From NCBI GenBank assembly GCA_964603785.1, contig CAZRWD010000001.1, forward strand, positions 248,001-312,000: DNA of 64,000 nt. The letters are read 5' to 3'. The stretch is from CAZRWD01 sp964603785 (GTDB taxonomy: Bacteria; Fermentibacterota; Fermentibacteria; Fermentibacterales; Fermentibacteraceae). The notes under the pieces are model-generated. The model was not told where the DNA came from and searched no databases. It saw only the letters and a program-made list of their open reading frames with translations. This document shows positions 59,415-64,000 of this stretch, piece by piece (positions within the stretch are counted from its first letter, which is position 1; every line of letters starts with the position of its first letter). Made by a program: the position numbers and the translations under genes.

Positions 59415-60490
59415 GATTTCCGGCGGTTGCGATGATGCTTCTCCCGGCGGTCCCCGCCTTCGCGGCCAAGTACGCAGGGGAGTTCATGTATGTGGGTGCC
59501 GGGGCCAGGGCGCTCGGCATGGGCGGGGCGTTCTGCTCCGTGGCCGACGACGCCACGGCGGCCTACTGGAACCCCGCGGGGCTCACGGGCCTCGACGGCA
59601 GACAGGTCCAGCTCATGCACTCCGAACGGTTCGGCGGCCTCATCAGCTACGACTACCTCGCCTATGCGCAGCCCTTCGGCGGGTCGGCCGTCTCCGCGAG
59701 CCTCTTCCGGACCGATGCGGGAGACATCGCCGACACCACGGAGCTAGACTGGTACGACACCGGTTCGGACGGCGTCTTCGGCGCGGACGGATCGGGGGTC
59801 CCGGGCGATTCGGGCAGCGACGACTACGATCCGGCGACCAATCCGGAGGGTACCGAGGGCAACGGCCAGTGGGACCCCGGCGAGGAGCTCATCTACGACG
59901 AGGACGACATCACGTGGGGCAGCTCGGTCGACTACGCGCTGTACCTGTCCTGGGCCCGGCCCGTCACCGAAGCGGTCTCGATAGGTGCCAGCGCGAAGGT
60001 CATCCAGAGGACGCTGATGGACCACAGCGCCTTCGGAGTCGGTCTCGACGCCGGCGTCCGGTGGCAGCCCACGGATGTCTTCGCCGCGGGTCTGAACATC
60101 CAGGACTGCGTAGGCACCCACATGTTCTGGGACACGGGCAGCAACGAGAGCGTGATGCCCACGGCGAAGCTCGGCATGTCGACCCGCTGGAGCCTCGGCC
60201 GCTTCTCCACGGTCGTGACCTTCTCGGCCGACGGCGACTTCAGGTTCGAGGGCAGGAGGTATTCCGCCCAGTACCATGCCGGTGACGTCAGCCTCGACAC
60301 ACATCTCGGGACCGAGATCCTCGTAAGGGACATGGTCGGGCTGAGGCTGGGCTCGTCGGAGGGCGGCTTCACCGCCGGGGCCGGGCTGAAGCTGAGGATC
60401 CTCGGGCGACCCGTGAGCCTCGACTACGCATTCCTCGGACACGACGATCTCGACGACACCCACAGGGTGTCCCTCGGGATCGGCTTCTGA
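59411..60490 (+). CDS. PorV/PorQ-type outer-membrane beta-barrel protein
   Basis: 359 residues. Signal peptide (AVAMMLLPAVPAFA), then the family opening KYAGEFMYVGAGARALGMGG and AFCSVADDATAAYWNPAGL, as in PorV/UPF0164 barrels (FadL-like). An acidic insertion (~115-165; DDYDPATNPEGTEGNGQWDP) resembles calcium-binding loops. The rest is alternating strands ending in LGIGF, a C-terminal Phe as usual for outer-membrane barrels. PorV shuttles type IX secretion cargo in Bacteroidota. No other T9SS gene is in the window, so a plain porin-like role is possible. Confidence 0.85.
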   Translation: MRFPAVAMMLLPAVPAFAAKYAGEFMYVGAGARALGMGGAFCSVADDATAAYWNPAGLTGLDGRQVQLMHSERFGGLISYDYLAYAQPFGGSAVSASLFRTDAGDIADTTELDWYDTGSDGVFGADGSGVPGDSGSDDYDPATNPEGTEGNGQWDPGEELIYDEDDITWGSSVDYALYLSWARPVTEAVSIGASAKVIQRTLMDHSAFGVGLDAGVRWQPTDVFAAGLNIQDCVGTHMFWDTGSNESVMPTAKLGMSTRWSLGRFSTVVTFSADGDFRFEGRRYSAQYHAGDVSLDTHLGTEILVRDMVGLRLGSSEGGFTAGAGLKLRILGRPVSLDYAFLGHDDLDDTHRVSLGIGF

Positions 60491-60503
60491 CGCACTCAGC
60501 CCC

Positions 60504-61106
60504 ATGAACTGCAGCGGCGAGGTGCTGCGCAAGGCCGTGCACCTCGCGTCGGTCGCGATCCCCCTCGCGGCCGTCCTCGTGAAGAAGGAGATGCTCGTCA
60601 TCGTCCTCGCGGGGGCGGCGCTGGTCCTCCTGCTGATCGACTACCTCAAGCTCCGGAGCCACGGCTTCAAGGTGTTCTTCCTGTCGGCCTTCGGCGAGCT
60701 CCTGAGGAAGCACGAGAAGCAGGGCGGCATAACGGGTTCGACCATAGTGGTGGCCTCGGCCACCCTCACGATACTGCTCTACCGCCAGGAGATCGCGGTC
60801 GCCGCCCTGCTTTTCCTGAGCGTGGGCGACAGCATGGCCGCGCTCGTCGGCAGGCGCCACGGGACGGTGAAGCTCCTCTGCGGCAGGACTCTCGAGGGCA
60901 CCCTCGCCGCCCTCGTCAGCTGCCTCCTCGCATCCGTCGTGCTCCTGATGCTGAGACCCTTCTTCGACTGGAAGCTCACCCCCTTCGCGCTCATCGCGGG
61001 ATCCATCGCCGCAGCGGTCTTCGAGCTCGTGGACCTGCCGCTGGACGACAACTTCCGCATCCCGGTCCTGTCGGGGCTCGTCATGGAGCTCCTGATACCG
61101 GGATGA
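60504..61106 (+). CDS. Dolichol kinase/CDP-diglyceride synthase-like membrane protein
   Basis: 200 residues with about six hydrophobic helices. LRKAVHLASVAIPLAAVLV at the N-terminus, FLSVGDSMAALVGRRHG near 110 and CGRTLEGTLAALVSCL near 130 are the marks of the SEC59/DGK1 and phosphatidate cytidylyltransferase-like family (the GDxxAAxxGR motif). CTP-dependent kinases of this type phosphorylate polyprenols or diacylglycerol. Start ATG 60504. Its stop overlaps miaB. Exact lipid unknown. Confidence 0.75.
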   Translation: MNCSGEVLRKAVHLASVAIPLAAVLVKKEMLVIVLAGAALVLLLIDYLKLRSHGFKVFFLSAFGELLRKHEKQGGITGSTIVVASATLTILLYRQEIAVAALLFLSVGDSMAALVGRRHGTVKLLCGRTLEGTLAALVSCLLASVVLLMLRPFFDWKLTPFALIAGSIAAAVFELVDLPLDDNFRIPVLSGLVMELLIPG

Positions 61107-62473
61107 TGTCCCGGACCCGCGCCGCCCCTTCCGTGACCCGCCTCCCGTCCACCTACTGGATCGAGGTCTACGGCTGTCAGATGAACGTCAGCGACGCCGA
61201 GACCATCGCAGGCATACTGGAATCGGCGGGCATGGCCGAGGCGGATGGCCCCGATTCTGCCGATGCAGTCCTGGTCGTCACCTGCGCGGTCAGGGAGCAT
61301 GCGGAGGTGCGGGCGCTGGGCAGGATAGCGCAGCTGTCCGGCCGGCGCCACGGGACGGGCCGGCTGACGGCCCTCTGCGGGTGCGTGGCGGAGGAGCACG
61401 GCGATTCGCTCCTGCGCGACCATCCGGGTGTGGACATCGTGGCAGGACCGGACCGCTACGCCGACCTGCCGCGCCTCCTGGCATCAGGCGGCGGAGCCGC
61501 CACCGGCTTCGGGGAGGACCTCTACGATGGCGTCGAGCCGGTCAGGAGGGACTTCCCCAGGTGCTTCACGACGATAATGCGCGGATGCGACAACATGTGC
61601 AGCTACTGCATCGTGCCCTACGTGAGGGGTCCCGAGCGCAGCAGGAGTGCGGCCTCCGTCATCGGGGAGGTGGGCGCCCTCCGCGACGCGGGCTACCGCG
61701 AGATCACCCTGCTGGGCCAGAACGTGAACTCGTACCGTTCGGACGGCATGCGGTTCCCGGATCTCCTGAGGGAGGCCGCCGCCGCGGCCGCCCCCGCCTG
61801 GGTGCGCTTCGTCACGAGCCATCCGCGCGACCTCACGGAGGACCTGGTCCGCGCGATGGCCGATTCACCGAACGTCTGCAGGCAGATCCACCTCCCCGTG
61901 CAGTCCGGGGACGACAGGATCCTGTCCCTGATGAACCGGGGCTACACCAGGGACGGGTATCTGCAGGGGATATCGATGCTCAGGTCCGCCATGCCGGAGA
62001 TAGTGCTCTCGACCGACATGATCGCAGGCTTCCCCGGCGAGACGGACGAAGAGTTCGAGAGGAGCCTCGATCTGCTGGCCGAGGTTCGCTTCGACTACGC
62101 ATTCCTCTTCAGGTACTCGGAGAGGCCGGGAACGCCTGCGGCCGGATTCGGCGGCCCGGTTCCCGTTCCGGTCAGGCTCGAGCGGCTGCACAGGCTCCAG
62201 GAGGCTCAGAAGGCCTTCACGCTGGAGTCGTCGACCGCACTCGAGGGTGCCGAGGTCCCTGTCCTCGTGACAGGTCCCGGTCGGAGGCCCGGGCAGCAGA
62301 CCGGCAGGACGCCGGGCAACAGGACTGTTGTTTTCGAAGGAGGCGGTCTGGATATCGGAGCCTTCGTCCTGGCCAGGATCACCAGCGCCGACGGATGGAC
62401 CCATTTCGCATCCCCGGTGCGGTCGTTCGGCCCCGGGGAGTCCCCGCCGGCCGGGGAGCGCCGTCCTTGCTGA
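61103..62473 (+). CDS. miaB: tRNA-2-methylthio-N6-dimethylallyladenosine synthase
   Basis: 456 residues. UPF0004 domain with EVYGCQMNVSDAE (first cluster Cys), VVTCAVREHAE and LCGCVAEE. Radical SAM motif CDNMCSYC (CxxxCxxC, near 159). TRAM domain at the end (GAEVPVLVTGPGRR). It adds a methylthio group to i6A37 of tRNAs reading UNN codons, using two Fe-S clusters. YGCQMN favours MiaB over RimO or MtaB. ATG 61103 overlaps the upstream stop; its own stop overlaps the glycosyltransferase start. Confidence 0.95.
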   Translation: MMSRTRAAPSVTRLPSTYWIEVYGCQMNVSDAETIAGILESAGMAEADGPDSADAVLVVTCAVREHAEVRALGRIAQLSGRRHGTGRLTALCGCVAEEHGDSLLRDHPGVDIVAGPDRYADLPRLLASGGGAATGFGEDLYDGVEPVRRDFPRCFTTIMRGCDNMCSYCIVPYVRGPERSRSAASVIGEVGALRDAGYREITLLGQNVNSYRSDGMRFPDLLREAAAAAAPAWVRFVTSHPRDLTEDLVRAMADSPNVCRQIHLPVQSGDDRILSLMNRGYTRDGYLQGISMLRSAMPEIVLSTDMIAGFPGETDEEFERSLDLLAEVRFDYAFLFRYSERPGTPAAGFGGPVPVPVRLERLHRLQEAQKAFTLESSTALEGAEVPVLVTGPGRRPGQQTGRTPGNRTVVFEGGGLDIGAFVLARITSADGWTHFASPVRSFGPGESPPAGERRPC

Positions 62474-63564
62474 AGAGGATCGAGAGACGCGCGAGACGCC
62501 TCCTCGGGAGGCGCGCCGGAAGGATTCTGACCGGGGGCGGGCCCCCTCCCGCGCTGCCCGACGACCCGCGTTCGATACTCGTGGTCAGGCCCGATTCGCG
62601 CCTCGGCAACATGGTGCTGGTCGAACCCCTCCTCGCGTCGCTCGAGGCGAGGTTCCCGCGGGCGCGGGTGGTCCTCCTGGCCAGCGACAGGTTCGCGGAG
62701 GTCCACTCCAGCCAGGGACGCGAGGTTCTGGCCGTCCCCAAGGCCCTGATGGCCAGGAAGCCCTGGCTCTTCCCCGGGTTCGTCACCCGCCTGCGCTCCT
62801 GCGGGTTCGAGGTCGCCCTGGACGCCTCCCATCCGCACTCGTTCTCCCTCTCGGGAGCAGCGGCGGCCGCCCTGTCCGGAGCGCCGTCCAGGATCGGCTT
62901 CCCGTCCGCGGAGGCCGGGGACTGGTACACGCTAGTCGTTCCGCCGCCCGGCGCCCCGGAACACGAGAGCAGGATACTCCACAGCCTGGGCTCGGTCTGG
63001 GATGACTGGCCCGGGTGGCGGCCTCCCCGGCTCTCCGCCGGATCTGCGGGCAGCAGGGGGGCGATAGGGCTGCACGTGGGCGCGAGCAGGGACAAGGGCC
63101 TCCCGGTCGATCTGCTGGCCTGCATCGTGTCGGAGCTCTCCCGGATGGGTCGCGGCCTCGAGATCTACTGGAGCGGGGCCGGTGAGAGGAGCATGGCCGT
63201 CGAGGTCTCCCGCGCCGGGGGTGCGGTGATGCCAGGGCTCGATCTGAGGGGGTTGATGGATGCCCTTGCAGGGCTGGATGCCCTGGTTACGGCCGACAAC
63301 GGCCCGATGCATCTCGCTTCGGCCCTAGGCATTCCCGTGGTGGCGATGTTCAGGGTGGACAACAGGACCCGGTTCAGGCCCCTGTCGCCGGGCTCGGAAG
63401 CCCTTCTGGTGCAGGACGGCCTGGATCCTTCAGAGGTGGTGCGCTCGGTCGCCTCGGCCCTGCGGCGGGGCGGTCAGTCCTCCTCGTCCTCGTCCTCTTC
63501 CTCCTCCCCGTCCTCCCCGGAGTCGTCCGGGAGGTCGCCCTCCGGCTCCCCGCCGCGGTCCTGA
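62467..63564 (+). CDS. Glycosyltransferase family 9 (heptosyltransferase-like)
   Basis: 365 residues. GT9 marks: SILVVRPDSRLGNMVLVEPLLASL at the N-terminus (two parts), GLHVGASRDKGLPVDLLA, and VTADNGPMHLASALGIPVVAMF at ~280, the nucleotide-sugar site. Enzymes of this family build the LPS inner core or similar envelope glycans. The TTG at 62467 has GGGGAG upstream and overlaps the miaB stop. The last ~30 residues are almost pure Ser/Pro, read through the opposite strand of xseB's acidic tail, an overlap of 91 bases. Confidence 0.85.
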   Translation: MLKRIERRARRLLGRRAGRILTGGGPPPALPDDPRSILVVRPDSRLGNMVLVEPLLASLEARFPRARVVLLASDRFAEVHSSQGREVLAVPKALMARKPWLFPGFVTRLRSCGFEVALDASHPHSFSLSGAAAAALSGAPSRIGFPSAEAGDWYTLVVPPPGAPEHESRILHSLGSVWDDWPGWRPPRLSAGSAGSRGAIGLHVGASRDKGLPVDLLACIVSELSRMGRGLEIYWSGAGERSMAVEVSRAGGAVMPGLDLRGLMDALAGLDALVTADNGPMHLASALGIPVVAMFRVDNRTRFRPLSPGSEALLVQDGLDPSEVVRSVASALRRGGQSSSSSSSSSSPSSPESSGRSPSGSPPRS

Positions 63565-63758
63565 AGCTCCGAGAGCACCTCACGGACCGACATCTCCGTC
63601 GACCTCAGCCTCGAACGCAGTATGCGTATGAGTTCGGCCGCCCTCCTGACGCCTGCCTCCAGCTCCCCCACCGGGCAGTCCTCGCGGCCGATCCTGTCGA
63701 CCAGGCCCGAGAGCTCCTGCATCATCTCCTCGAACGACTCCTGCTTCCTCCTCGCCAT
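63474..63758 (-). CDS. xseB: Exodeoxyribonuclease VII small subunit
   Basis: 94 residues. The XseB core is ESFEEMMQELSGLVDRIG and CPVGELEAGVRRAAELIRI. It is longer than the usual ~80 residues because of an acidic tail (EDGEEEEDEDEED). It binds XseA; the pair degrades single-stranded DNA to oligonucleotides. Its ATG directly follows the xseA stop. The tail overlaps the end of the convergent glycosyltransferase. Confidence 0.9.
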   Translation of the reverse strand: MARRKQESFEEMMQELSGLVDRIGREDCPVGELEAGVRRAAELIRILRSRLRSTEMSVREVLSELQDRGGEPEGDLPDDSGEDGEEEEDEDEED

Positions 63759-64000
63759 CTATCCACTCCCGCGTTCCTGGCCGTGCACCACCGAGGCCAC
63801 GAGCCCGTCGGCCAGCCTGGTGAGGATCTCCTGCCCGTCCCTCAGGTCCGCTGCGGACCGCACCAGGTTCCCCTTACCGTCCATGGTCATCGACCATCCG
63901 AGTTCCAGCATCCGCCCGGGATCCCTCGCGACCGCCACGGCCCCGGCCGCCTCCAGCCTCCGCCCTGTGCGCTCCAGAATCGAAACAGCCCCCCGGGACA
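63759..64000 (-). CDS. xseA: Exodeoxyribonuclease VII large subunit (C-terminal part, cut by the window end)
   Basis: The last 80 codons of an ORF entering from beyond 64000. The reading is coiled-coil SILERTGRRLEAAGAVAV, then the XseA C-terminal beta-hairpin LGWSMTMDGKGNLVRSAAD, then LRDGQEILTRLADGLVASVV, and TAG at 63761-63759. The last part matches the family ending (xGYxxxxDxxGxxVRSxxxLxxGxxLxxRLADG). It directly abuts xseB. Confidence 0.88.
   Translation of the reverse strand, partial: SRGAVSILERTGRRLEAAGAVAVARDPGRMLELGWSMTMDGKGNLVRSAADLRDGQEILTRLADGLVASVVHGQERGSG

Noticed and set aside
1..64000. tRNA, rRNA, CRISPR, prophage or transposon elements
   Set aside because: No gap is large enough for rRNA, no cloverleaf or CCA-ended 75-base element was recognised, no regular spacer repeats were seen, and no transposase or integrase motifs occur in the frames. 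A tRNAscan or covariance-model search could still overturn the tRNA statement.

Overview
The window is one contiguous stretch of very GC-rich bacterial chromosome (roughly two thirds G+C) with one 100-base assembly gap at 3121-3220. Genes are densely packed. Many open on TTG or GTG inside the stop of the gene before (TTGA, GTGA, ATGA overlaps), and no stretch over 300 bases lacks a gene. The largest gaps are 39364-39602, 57240-57461, 52806-52997, 45050-45219 and 44193-44338; they hold the promoter and hairpin candidates listed, and otherwise nothing I can recognise. I see no rRNA, tRNA, CRISPR array, insertion sequence, phage gene or plasmid gene, so this looks like resident chromosome. A PorV-type outer-membrane protein, many lipoproteins with lipoboxes, a heptosyltransferase-like enzyme and SurA/PpiD-like and lytic transglycosylase proteins point to a diderm. 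PorV, the secreted propeller proteins and a tungsten-type aldehyde oxidoreductase suggest an anaerobic or facultative member of the FCB group or a neighbouring candidate phylum. That placement is inference.

Layout. 1-3700: FlK-like thioesterase, MFS transporter and two lipoproteins sharing a repeated module. 3856-9429: an overlapping operon with a diguanylate cyclase, an amidohydrolase, nadC, coaX, a CoaC-type decarboxylase and mtnA. 9497-21046: a secreted propeller, then dnaK-dnaJ-mutS2-dnaG-sigma-70 running without a break into a cobalamin/iron-siderophore type ABC importer. 21040-27322: PpiD-like foldase, holA, a coiled-coil zinc-ribbon protein, asd and a LysM lytic transglycosylase. 27330-34859: a 1196-residue alpha-solenoid, a coiled-coil/TPR protein and a second lytic transglycosylase. 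34860-39363: GT-C-like membrane protein, SGNH lipoprotein, small lipoprotein and a Kbl-type enzyme.

39603-44192 is the most interesting block. Two small zinc-ribbon membrane proteins precede a DUF2207-like membrane protein whose last residues are a Cys-Ala repeat. This is translationally coupled to a radical SAM/SPASM enzyme with a PqqD-like peptide-recognition domain, followed by a methyltransferase. I read it as a candidate system in which a membrane-anchored Cys-rich tail is modified in the manner of a RiPP.

44339-52805 (minus strand): a propeller gene interrupted by one in-frame UGA; an ECF sigma/anti-sigma/degenerate HtrA operon; a probable magnesium module (NRAMP-related transporter plus soluble MgtE_N/CBS protein); YjbQ, a DUF503 protein and glgB. 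52998-64000: aldehyde ferredoxin oxidoreductase with a class II aldolase-like partner, a lipoprotein serpin, small membrane proteins, PilZ-PorV, a dolichol-kinase-like protein, miaB, a family 9 glycosyltransferase and xseB/xseA (xseA cut by the window end). Several single genes are preceded by recognisable TTGACA-17-TAnnnT promoters.
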